From: Pirellulaceae bacterium
Lineage (GTDB): Bacteria > Planctomycetota > Planctomycetia > Pirellulales > Pirellulaceae
Assembly (NCBI GenBank): GCA_023382975.1
Contig: JAHDXO010000011.1
Location: forward strand, 125,156-189,155
Reading direction: 5' to 3'
DNA: 64,000 nt
In this document: in pieces, positions 50,944 through 59,100 of the stretch
Position numbering within the stretch: position 1 is the first letter of the stretch
How the letters are laid out: every line of letters starts with the position of its first letter
Position numbers and translations under genes: made by a program
The notes under the pieces: generated by a model
What the model was told of the DNA's origin: nothing
What the model saw: only the letters and a program-made list of their open reading frames with translations
Databases searched by the model: none

Positions 50944-52320
50944 TCAGGGTTCGTCGGGATCCTGGCCGCGATAGGACGGCGGGCCCGCTGGCTGCCCTTC
51001 TGCGATTGTCTCGACTAGATCCGCCAACTCGGGCGGCCGAACGCGGACCTGCGGCGGCGTTCCCTGCATCGGATCGTTGGCGAACAACTGGGAGGATTTC
51101 AGACGCCTTTCGCTGGCGCGGACCTCGCGGATATCGATCAGATCGCCCGGCCGAACCGACAAGCGGTTCAACACCACGCTCTGGCGGGTGTGCGGATGCT
51201 CGCCTTCGATGTTCACGTTGATCCTGCCGGCTCGCCAGGGCTTTCCTTCCTCGATCTTGTAGACCAAGTCCAATTGGCCGGGTTCTTCCAGGAACCGCGG
51301 ATCGGCCTGAATGTCGGCGAAGATGAAGCCCTGGCCCCCGTAGATGTCTTGCAGCTTGCCGACGTCGGACTGCATTTCGCCCAGGTTAAAGAACTTGCCC
51401 GAACTCAACTCCAACCGTTCCAGCAAGGCATTGCTGTCGAAAACCTGAGCACCTACGATCGCGACGTTGCGGACGACGTAGCGCGGGCCCTCGTCGATCA
51501 CAAACCGAATGGTGACCCATTTGCCCGATTCGGTGAATTCCAAATCGCGACCGATGCGAGCGCTGAAGAAACCCAAGTTGCGGTAGTACGCGGTCAGACG
51601 CTGGATGTCTTCGTCGATCTGCTTCAGGTCCACTTTCCCGCCAATCAAGTAGAACCAACCCGGCTTGGACTTGATCTGCGTCTTCAACCGGGATCCCGTC
51701 GCGATCGTGTTCCCGATGAACTGCACGTCCAGTATCCGCTCCAATTCGCCTTCGTTGATGGCGAATACGGCGCCCCGGTCCCGCGGTTGGTCGCCCTCCT
51801 GGACCAGTACTTCCGTCTTGGGGAAGCCTTTGGAATGGTACAGTTCTTCGATCTTGCGGCGTGCTTCTTCGACGGCGAAACGGTTCATGGGATCGCCCGT
51901 CTTCAACCCCGTCGCCTTGAGCAGCACCTTGTCGCTCAGCCCCCGGTTTCCCAAGAACCGGATGTAGCTGATCGTCGGCTGTTCGAACACCTGGAATGTC
52001 ACGACGACACCCTGGGGCGTCTCCTGAGTGAATGTCTGGACGTTGTGAAACCGGCCCGTCGAAGCCAACCGGCTGATGTCGCTCTTGACCAACTCTGGAT
52101 CGAACTCGCGGTCCTTTCGAGTACGCAACTGAGTCCGAATGAAATCCTCCTTGGTTGCTTCGTTGCCCACGATGCGGACATCGGCAACCAAGACCGGAGC
52201 GGGGCGAGGCGCGGTACCAGGCTGCGCAGCCAGCGGGGATTGGACGACAAACATCGTCAGCACCACCGCCAGTTCCAAGCTGCGTCTTGCGTCAACGAAA
52301 CGAACAGGATCGCGTTGCAT
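50944..52320 (-). CDS. POTRA-domain half of BamA
   Basis: With the ATG at 52320 (or GTG at 52329) the protein has a signal peptide (LELAVVLTMFVVQSPLAAQ) and then only POTRA-type domains. The strands are VADVRIVGNEATKEDFIRTQ, ISYIRFLGNRGLSDKVLL, RILDVQFIGNTIATGSRL, and VRNVAIVGAQVFDSNALL; a final unit has INVNIEGEHPHTRQSV. That is about five POTRA repeats in 458 residues, ending in a Pro-rich tail with no barrel. The barrel gene follows after 57 bases. Together they correspond to one BamA, which assembles outer-membrane proteins. Confidence 0.85.
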   Translation of the reverse strand: MQRDPVRFVDARRSLELAVVLTMFVVQSPLAAQPGTAPRPAPVLVADVRIVGNEATKEDFIRTQLRTRKDREFDPELVKSDISRLASTGRFHNVQTFTQETPQGVVVTFQVFEQPTISYIRFLGNRGLSDKVLLKATGLKTGDPMNRFAVEEARRKIEELYHSKGFPKTEVLVQEGDQPRDRGAVFAINEGELERILDVQFIGNTIATGSRLKTQIKSKPGWFYLIGGKVDLKQIDEDIQRLTAYYRNLGFFSARIGRDLEFTESGKWVTIRFVIDEGPRYVVRNVAIVGAQVFDSNALLERLELSSGKFFNLGEMQSDVGKLQDIYGGQGFIFADIQADPRFLEEPGQLDLVYKIEEGKPWRAGRINVNIEGEHPHTRQSVVLNRLSVRPGDLIDIREVRASERRLKSSQLFANDPMQGTPPQVRVRPPELADLVETIAEGQPAGPPSYRGQDPDEP

Positions 52321-52837
52321 GGATCTCACGCGCTCTTTTGACAGGAGTTGATGACAAGACCGATTTTGGACGAGACGATTCGCCGCCGGGAAATCCGCAG
52401 CGGCGGATTCAACCGCCTCGCCCCGGCTCTTCCAACCGCCGAGGCGTCGGCGGGTCGCGTAGAAATACAGAAAGCGTTTGTCGGGGGCAAGGCGAATTCA
52501 ATCGCCAACCGCGAAAAATCCGATGCTCTGCTAGCCAAGACTCTGGGTGTCGCCCGGGGGGAAAGGCGGAAAACAGAGACGATCCCGAGTCGATCGCGGC
52601 AAAGATCGCTCAAGCTGCGTCAACCCCGTGTTTGTAACTGGTCGGTGGGACAGCGACGAAGTCCTTTTTGGGTGGTTTCCAGTTTGTGTTGTTGGATACT
52701 TCCCGGCGGCTTGCCGATAGATTAGACTTGGCAAGTGACGGTTCCGTTCGTTCAGCAGGTGCCGAATCAGCGATCAGCAATGCCTGTGGGGTGGAAACGC
52801 AAGGAAATACGGGATCAACCAGAATTCCTTTGAAGTT
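52321..52837. other. Region between bamA genes and tRNA, no supported gene
   Basis: This 517-base stretch must contain the minus-strand promoter of the POTRA gene and the plus-strand tRNA promoter. A short inverted repeat CTTGCC/GGCAAG lies at 52710-52735. An open frame on the plus strand (52348-52725) has no family resemblance and is not supported. Confidence 0.45.
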
Positions 52838-52911
52838 GGCGGAGTAGCTCAGTTGGTTAGAGCAGCGGAATCATAATCCGCGTGTCGGGGGTTCGAGTCC
52901 CTCCTCCGCTA
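52838..52911 (+). tRNA. tRNA with anticodon CAT (Met)
   Basis: The sequence folds as a cloverleaf: acceptor GGCGGAG with CTCCGCT (the first pair is G-U), D arm GTAGCTCAGTTGGTTAGAGC, anticodon stem GCGGA/TCCGC with loop ATCATAA (anticodon CAT), T arm GGGGGTTCGAGTCCCTC, discriminator A. CCA is not encoded. The CAT anticodon can be elongator Met or lysidine-modified Ile2; the D arm and overall form favour elongator Met. The initiator type is excluded by the lack of three G-C pairs in the anticodon stem. Confidence 0.92.
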
Positions 52912-52936
52912 CTTCTTTCTTGTAGGTGGTGATGTT

Positions 52937-53290
52937 ATGGCGGTGCATCGGCGAATCCAGCTCTCGGAATCAAGCGGCGTCACCGTGATAGGATTTGTGG
53001 ACCATAAGATCCTTGATGCTGGAATTATCCAAGAGCTGGGCGAGGAGATGTTTGGCCTCGTCGAAAACGACGGCGTGAAGTCGATTCTTCTGGACTTTGG
53101 AAACGTTGAGTTTCTGAGCAGCGCGGCGCTGAACAAATTGATCATATTGGACAAGAAGGTTAAGCAGTTCAGGGGGCGTCTGAAGCTCTGCAACCTCCGG
53201 CCGGAGATCCAAGAGGTCTTCGTGATCACACGGCTCAACCAGTTGTTCGAGATCAAGGACACCGTCGAAAACGCCTTGGCTTCCTTTTGA
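52937..53290 (+). CDS. STAS-domain anti-anti-sigma factor
   Basis: The 117-residue protein is a single STAS domain: VTVIGFVDHKILDAGIIQEL, then ILLDFGNVEFLSSAALNKLI, where the Ser pair is the position phosphorylated in SpoIIAA-type antagonists. It would bind an anti-sigma kinase and release a sigma factor. It sits 26 bases behind the tRNA and leads a two-gene unit. No partner kinase is in the window. Confidence 0.9.
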   Translation: MAVHRRIQLSESSGVTVIGFVDHKILDAGIIQELGEEMFGLVENDGVKSILLDFGNVEFLSSAALNKLIILDKKVKQFRGRLKLCNLRPEIQEVFVITRLNQLFEIKDTVENALASF

Positions 53291-53313
53291 GTCTGATTCC
53301 GAAAGTGGGCGGC

Positions 53314-53484
53314 ATGGACAAGAAGGCCAAGAAGCGACTCGATGTGATCCGGCAACGTCTTCAGTTGCTGCGGCAGCAATTGTCCGGTGCGAAGAAGCAG
53401 ATGGACGAACCGGACGAAGTACGGCGATTGGAACAAGAGATCGCTAAGCTCGAAGCCGAGGCTGATACGCTGAAGGGCTCTTGA
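53314..53484 (+). CDS. Small coiled-coil protein of planctomycetes
   Basis: The ATG at 53314 gives a 56-residue protein that is almost entirely helical: MDKKAKKRLDVIRQRLQLLR, then QQLSGAKKQMDEPDEVRRLE. The heptad pattern of Leu and Ile predicts a short coiled coil, perhaps dimeric. It has no signal or membrane segment. The gene lies 23 bases after the STAS gene, so cotranscription is likely. An upstream in-frame ATG at 53287 overlaps the STAS gene and is less likely. Confidence 0.65.
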   Translation: MDKKAKKRLDVIRQRLQLLRQQLSGAKKQMDEPDEVRRLEQEIAKLEAEADTLKGS

Positions 53485-53561
53485 GCCAAATTTTCGCGAC
53501 CGTTGCTGTGTCTTGCTGAAGTCCCAATATCTCGCTAATTCTGCTGCGGGTGAATTGGATT

Positions 53562-54695
53562 CTATTCACCCGATCCCAGCGTCACCGGGACTTGAATCTC
53601 GCGGCCTTCGCGGATGACGCTCAGCACCACTTGCTCGCCGGGCCGCTTGGCTTCGATCGCCGAGAGTAGATCGTCGGCCAATCGGATTCGCACGCCGTCG
53701 ACGGCAACGATCAAATCGGCATAGCTGCGGTCAATCTGAGTCTCTTCGTAGACGAACGGACCGCGGCGTTGCTGCTGGCGAACCAACCGGAAGCCACGCA
53801 GGCCCGCGCGCTCGGCTGGGCCTCCGGAAGCCAGGGTGGCGATGACCAGTCCCTCTTCAGTCTGATAGACGCGGGTGATGCCAATGTCGGGTCGAATCAC
53901 GCGTCCGTTTTCGATCAACTGAGGCACAACGCGTAGGATGTTGTTGACCGGAATGGCGAAGCCGACGCCGGTATTCTCCCCGGTTCGGCTGGCGATGGCC
54001 GTGTTCATGCCGATCAGCCGCGCGCGGCTGTCCAGCAAGGGACCACCGGAGTTGCCCTGGTTCAAAGCGGCATCGATCTGGATGATCGATTTCATCATGC
54101 GAGCCTTCCGCGACGGCAGCGAGCGGTTCAAGCTGGAGATGATCCCGACGGTCATCGTGCGTTCGAGCCCGAACGGGTTGCCGATCGCGAACACTTTCTG
54201 GCCAACCCGCAGATTGTTTGAATTGCCGAACTGGACCGGATACAGCGTCTCGGCAGGAGCATCGATCTTCAGGACCGCAATGTCATATACCGGATCGGCA
54301 CCCATCAGAGTCGCCGGGTACGTCTCGCCGTTGAACAGCGTCACGCGGATCTCTTGTGCGCCTTCGATCACGTGCGAATTGGTCAGAACGTGTCCTTGAC
54401 GGTCCAGGATCGAGCCCGAACCGGCTCCCTCGGCCGAAGACTCGACGGAGAAGAAAAACGTATCCAGTCTGGTCGCTTTGGTGGTAATGTTGACCACACT
54501 GCGGTTGGCGTTTTCGTAGACATTGACATTCACCCGCTCGTCGGGCGTCAACTCGTCGCTGGGCGGAAGCTGCAACATGCCCGGCCGAACGTCTTGTGCT
54601 GTCAGTTCCCGCTCGATCGGCATGGTCGCAAACCATGTCGAAATCCAGGCACCCGCCAAGGCGGAAATTGCGCAGAGCAGTATCGTTCGCTTCAC
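53562..54695 (-). CDS. HtrA/DegQ-type serine protease
   Basis: The GTG at 54695 has GGGGAG 7 bases upstream and gives MKRTILLCAISALAGAWIST, a membrane anchor or signal. The S1C catalytic triad is complete: LTNSHVIEGA (His), YDIAVLKID (Asp), and NQGNSGGPLLDS (Ser). One PDZ domain (about residues 270-377) ends the protein, starting at IGITRVYQTEEGLVI. HtrA proteases degrade or refold damaged proteins in the periplasm. It is monocistronic and divergent from the WD40 gene. Confidence 0.93.
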   Translation of the reverse strand: MKRTILLCAISALAGAWISTWFATMPIERELTAQDVRPGMLQLPPSDELTPDERVNVNVYENANRSVVNITTKATRLDTFFFSVESSAEGAGSGSILDRQGHVLTNSHVIEGAQEIRVTLFNGETYPATLMGADPVYDIAVLKIDAPAETLYPVQFGNSNNLRVGQKVFAIGNPFGLERTMTVGIISSLNRSLPSRKARMMKSIIQIDAALNQGNSGGPLLDSRARLIGMNTAIASRTGENTGVGFAIPVNNILRVVPQLIENGRVIRPDIGITRVYQTEEGLVIATLASGGPAERAGLRGFRLVRQQQRRGPFVYEETQIDRSYADLIVAVDGVRIRLADDLLSAIEAKRPGEQVVLSVIREGREIQVPVTLGSGE

Positions 54696-55031
54696 CTCTC
54701 GACTCCCCAATGTCCTTCAGGTTTGCGCGTCGCGGCAGCAGACTTGTGCGCTCGCGGATGTTAGGGACGGTACTGCAAAAAGTATAGCGAATCGCAGCAG
54801 AATTGCCCAGAACGCTTCGTCCGACTCGCTGATCGACCGCAGGCTGGCGAAGCAACGACTTGCTTTCGCTGCCAGCTAGACGGACTTCCGCAAATACGGT
54901 GAATAATCGGCTTGATCGAACCGCTTCCAGTGTGGCGGTTCTGCTCATCGCGCCGATACAAGAGGATGGCGCATTGCTGCGCGCTGCGCGGAGAATCCGT
55001 ATCGGCCCGTTTCCTTGAAGCGATTCCAAGT
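54696..55031. other. Divergent promoter region
   Basis: These 336 bases lie between the htrA (minus) and WD40 (plus) starts. An open frame continues upstream from the WD40 gene to 54912 but has no leader-like character. No RNA gene or clear promoter box is visible. Confidence 0.4.
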
Positions 55032-56066
55032 ATGATGACCAGGCGACGATACCTGTACATTTTGGGGACGTTGGCGTGGGTTTCTGCCTCCTGCCTATCG
55101 GGCGATCCGCTGCGCGCCCAGCCGGTCTTCACGGGGATGATCGGGCGCGAGATCCAGATTCCGGGATGCGAGCGGCTAGGACGCGCGCCGGTCGTCACGT
55201 CGGTGCGACTGCAGCCCGGAGGGACTCGGCTGGCCGTGGCCGGAGACGACCATTTGATTGCGATCTGGGACTTGGCCGAGGATCGCCTCGTGCTTCGTTT
55301 GCGAGGACATGCCGATTGGGTCCAGGCGCTGGCTTTTTCGCCGGACGGCCGGGTCTTGGTCTCGGCCGGCAATGACCGCCAAGTCATCTTCTGGGACACT
55401 CGCGACGGCAGACAGTTGGGGGTTCTCGATGGACCGCCGTGTGCCGTCACGCAACTGGCATTCAACCATCGCGGAGACCAGTTGGCGGTCACGGGCTTTG
55501 AATGCGGTGTCCGCATGTACGACGTGGTGGGACGGAAGTTGATCCGCCGACTGGATGGTCCGAGCGACGATTTGCGGGCACTGGCCTTTTCACCGGACGA
55601 TCGCTGGATCGCTGTCGCGGGGCGCAATGGCCGGATTGCAGGGTGGCAGACGGAGAGTGGGAAGCCGGCATTCGACTACGCGGCCCATCGCCAGCGAGTG
55701 CGGGATTTGGCGTTCTCGCCCGCGGGCGATCAACTGGTTTCGTGCGGCGAGGACCGCCGCGTCCATGTACGCTTGTTGAACGAGGATCGCGGCTTCGATC
55801 TGCCGTCCTCGCCCGGCAAAGTGTATGCGTTGGCTTTCTGCGGCCCGGGTTGCCTGGCGACGGGCGGCAGCGACAACGTTGTCCGCTTGTGGGACTTGGC
55901 TCAGCGGAAACAGGTGGGCGAATTGAACGACCATCGCGGCAGTATCGTCGCCTTGGCCAGCGACGGAGACATTTTGGTGTCGGGGGGATACGACACGACG
56001 ATCCGCATCTGGGAATTGAAGGGACGCGTTGCCGAAGCGCCGCGGCGAGGCTCCGAGCGTCAGTAG
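55032..56066 (+). CDS. Secreted WD40-repeat protein
   Basis: With the start at 55032 the 344-residue protein has a signal peptide (MMTRRRYLYILGTLAWVSAS). The mature part holds seven WD40-type blades, recognisable by LRLRGHADWVQALAFSPDGR, VLVSAGNDRQVIFWDTRDG, LRALAFSPDDRWIAVAGRNG, and ILVSGGYDTTIRIWELKG. It should form a seven-bladed propeller for protein interaction at the cell surface or in the periplasm. It is 64 bases upstream of the giant SdrD_B gene. Confidence 0.85.
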   Translation: MMTRRRYLYILGTLAWVSASCLSGDPLRAQPVFTGMIGREIQIPGCERLGRAPVVTSVRLQPGGTRLAVAGDDHLIAIWDLAEDRLVLRLRGHADWVQALAFSPDGRVLVSAGNDRQVIFWDTRDGRQLGVLDGPPCAVTQLAFNHRGDQLAVTGFECGVRMYDVVGRKLIRRLDGPSDDLRALAFSPDDRWIAVAGRNGRIAGWQTESGKPAFDYAAHRQRVRDLAFSPAGDQLVSCGEDRRVHVRLLNEDRGFDLPSSPGKVYALAFCGPGCLATGGSDNVVRLWDLAQRKQVGELNDHRGSIVALASDGDILVSGGYDTTIRIWELKGRVAEAPRRGSERQ

Positions 56067-56130
56067 TTGCCGGACGCAGCGGAGCCCGCGTCGCGTTGTG
56101 GGCAGGGAAGCCCGCACAGGGAGGTGAAAC

Positions 56131-59100
56131 TTGCGATTTCTCACTCGTGTTCAACAGTGGCTGGGCCGTCCAGGCAAGCGCGCAAGGACGCGCAAGCGGC
56201 GGACACGCGCCGATGGCGCCCGACGATTCCTGTTCGAACCGATGGAAGCGAGACGGTTGCTGGCCGCCAGTCCCTTGTTTGTCGGCGCCGTCTACGTCGA
56301 AGAGGATTTCGGCACGGACGACCAAGGCGACACGTTCGAAATCACCTTTCAAGGCGGTGCTCCCGGCACACATTTGACGCGCCTGGAGATCAGCACGGAC
56401 AAGAGTCCGTCGGGGCTGAGCCGAGGGGATTTGATTTTCGACACGGCGCTAGGCGGTTTGGGGGCCGACCACGCCTATCCCTTTACGCTGGTCAGCCTGC
56501 AGACGCAGGATCCCTCGGCAAGCTTTCAGGTCGAGGTCGAAGACGGCGGTACGCTGCTGGTCCTGCTGCTGACAGGCTTTCAAGCAGGCGACAAGCTGGT
56601 GTTCAGCATCGATGTGGACGAGGTGCTGGAGTACGATCCGGGCGACACCGATCTGTCGAGAATCAACGAAGGTATCGACCCGATCACCTCGGGCGTCGAA
56701 TTTCAGGGCTCGCAGATCCACGCTTGGTTCTCCGCGCCGCGCCACCACGAGGCGACGGCGATCGCCGAATTCCGCAATCGGTACGATGGCCGTCTGGATG
56801 GCACTGGCCTCGATCTTCCTTACTACGACGAGCGGGGCATGCGGACCCGGACGGCTGGCGCGGTCGGCCAAGTGCAGCAAGTGCCGCTGCCCGTCGAGAT
56901 TTCGGGCACCGTCTATCTGGAGACCAATCTGGATCTGGTCCGGCAGACTGGCGAGCCGGGACTTGCCGGGGTGGAACTGGCGCTGTGGCACAAAGTCGGC
57001 GAAGCCTACCAACCGACAGGCCACCGGACCGTCACCGGCACCGACGGGAGCTACCGCTTCGGTCTGGATTTGGATTTGCCTCCGGGCATCTACCAAGTGC
57101 GTCAAACCCAGCCCGACGGCCTGTTCAGCGTGGGCGCGATTCCCGGCACGATCGACGGTCAGCCGGTCGGAGTGGCCTCCGAGGACCGTGACATCCTGTC
57201 CGAGATCGCCCTGGAATTGGGCGACCAGCGGGCAGTGAACTACGACTTTGCCGAAGCCCGGCCGGCCGAAATTCAGGGGTATGTCTACCACGACCGAAAC
57301 AACGACGGCCGCCGCGATGACGGCGAACCCGGAATTCCTCAAGTCGCCGTCCAGTTGGTTCCCGTGCAGACGTTGGGGACCGGTGCGACGGTAACGGTGA
57401 CGACCGATGCGACCGGGGCTTACCGAGCGACGGGCCTGGCGCCCGGAACCTACCGGGTGGTTCAACCGCAGCAGCCGGCAGGATACTTCGACGGCCTGGA
57501 TGCTGCCGGCACCGTAGCTGGGACACTCCGTGGCGTCGCTCAGAACCCGGGCGATTCGATCGTAGGCGTTTTTCTGGGCGGCGGCGAGATCGGTCGGGAT
57601 TACAACTTCGGCGAATTGGTTCCCGCCGTACTGCAAGGCCAAGTCCGCTTGGCGGACGCCGATGGCAATTGCTACGGTCCGACCGATGCCCAACGGCCCG
57701 TCGCGGGCGCCCGCGTCCAACTGTTCGACTCGACGGGATCCCTGGTGTCAACGACGACGACCGATGCTCAAGGCATGTATCGATTCGAAGGACTTCGGCC
57801 CGGAACCTACTCGATCGTCGAAACCACCCCGGAGGGCCTGATCAACGGTCGGCCGCATGTCGGTCGGATCGACGGCATCGATATCGGGAGGGCGTTGGAG
57901 GACTCGCTGGTCGATATCGTGATCGGCTCGGGCCAGTCGGGGACGGGCTACGACTTCTGCGAATTCGAACCGGCCTCGCTGGCGGGCCGCGTATATCATG
58001 ACCGCAACAACAACGGTCAGCCGGAAACGGGCGAAGAGGGACTGGGCGGTGTCCGGCTGATCCTGTTGGATGCCGCCGGAGCCGAAGTCGCGGCAACCAT
58101 TAGCGACGGCCAAGGCAACTATTCGTTCGGCGGCCTGCGGGCCGGCCAATACACGATCGCCCAGATCCAACCGGACGGCTGGGTAGATGGACGGGACCGG
58201 GCGGGCACGATTGGCGGAGTGACTCAGGGCGAGGCCGTCAACCCGGGCGATTCGATCACCGGGATTTCGTTGCGTTGGGGCGAGGCCGGTATCGACTACC
58301 TATTCGGCGAGTTCCGCTATGCGTCTCTCGAAGGTCACGTCCACCTGACCACTCCCGACGGCGATTGCTACTCGGCGGACGCCCCCGTGCGCCCGCTGGC
58401 GGGCGTGACTCTGCTGCTTCAGGACGCGCAAGGCAGCACCATCGCGGAGACTCGCACCGACGCGGCCGGACACTACCGGTTCGACGGACTGTTGCCGGGC
58501 GTCTACAGAATCGTCGAACGAACGCCTGACGATTTGCTGGACGGGCCGAAGCGAGTCGGCACGATCGCGGGTTTGCCGGTCGGCCGCATCGACGGGGATG
58601 CGATCGTCGACGTGTTGGTCGCTTCGGACCAGGCCGGCATCGGCTACGATTTCTGCGAGTACGAACCGGCTTCGCTGTCCGGTTGGGTCTATCACGATTT
58701 GAACAACGACGGTGTCCGCAACGCGGGGGAACCGCCGATCAGTGGCGTGACGGTTCGGTTGCTGGACGCTGACGGAGCGACACTGGCCACCGCGACGACG
58801 GCTGCCGACGGATCGTACCGCTTCGCGATGCTCAACGCGGGCGTCTACTCGCTGGTCCAGGTTCAGCCTGACGGATTCCTGGACGGTCTTGATGCGGCTG
58901 GCAACGTTGGAGGCGTCGTCACCGGCGTCGCCGTCAATCCGGGCGACGAGATCCGGTCGATTCGACTCCGCTGGGGCGACGCCGGGCAGGACTACAATTT
59001 CGGCGAACTGCTGGCTGGCAGCTTGGCAGGACGAGTTCACGCCGATCGGAACGGCGATGGCCGCTTCGATGCCGGTGAATTGCCGCTGGCCAACGTGGTC

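Noticed and set aside
52348-52725. Plus-strand frame of 125 codons before the tRNA
   Set aside because: No leader, no motif and unlike real genes in composition; it covers the expected promoter region.
52321-52837. Riboswitch or RNA gene upstream of the tRNA
   Set aside because: Only a short CTTGCC/GGCAAG pair is seen; no known RNA family pattern.
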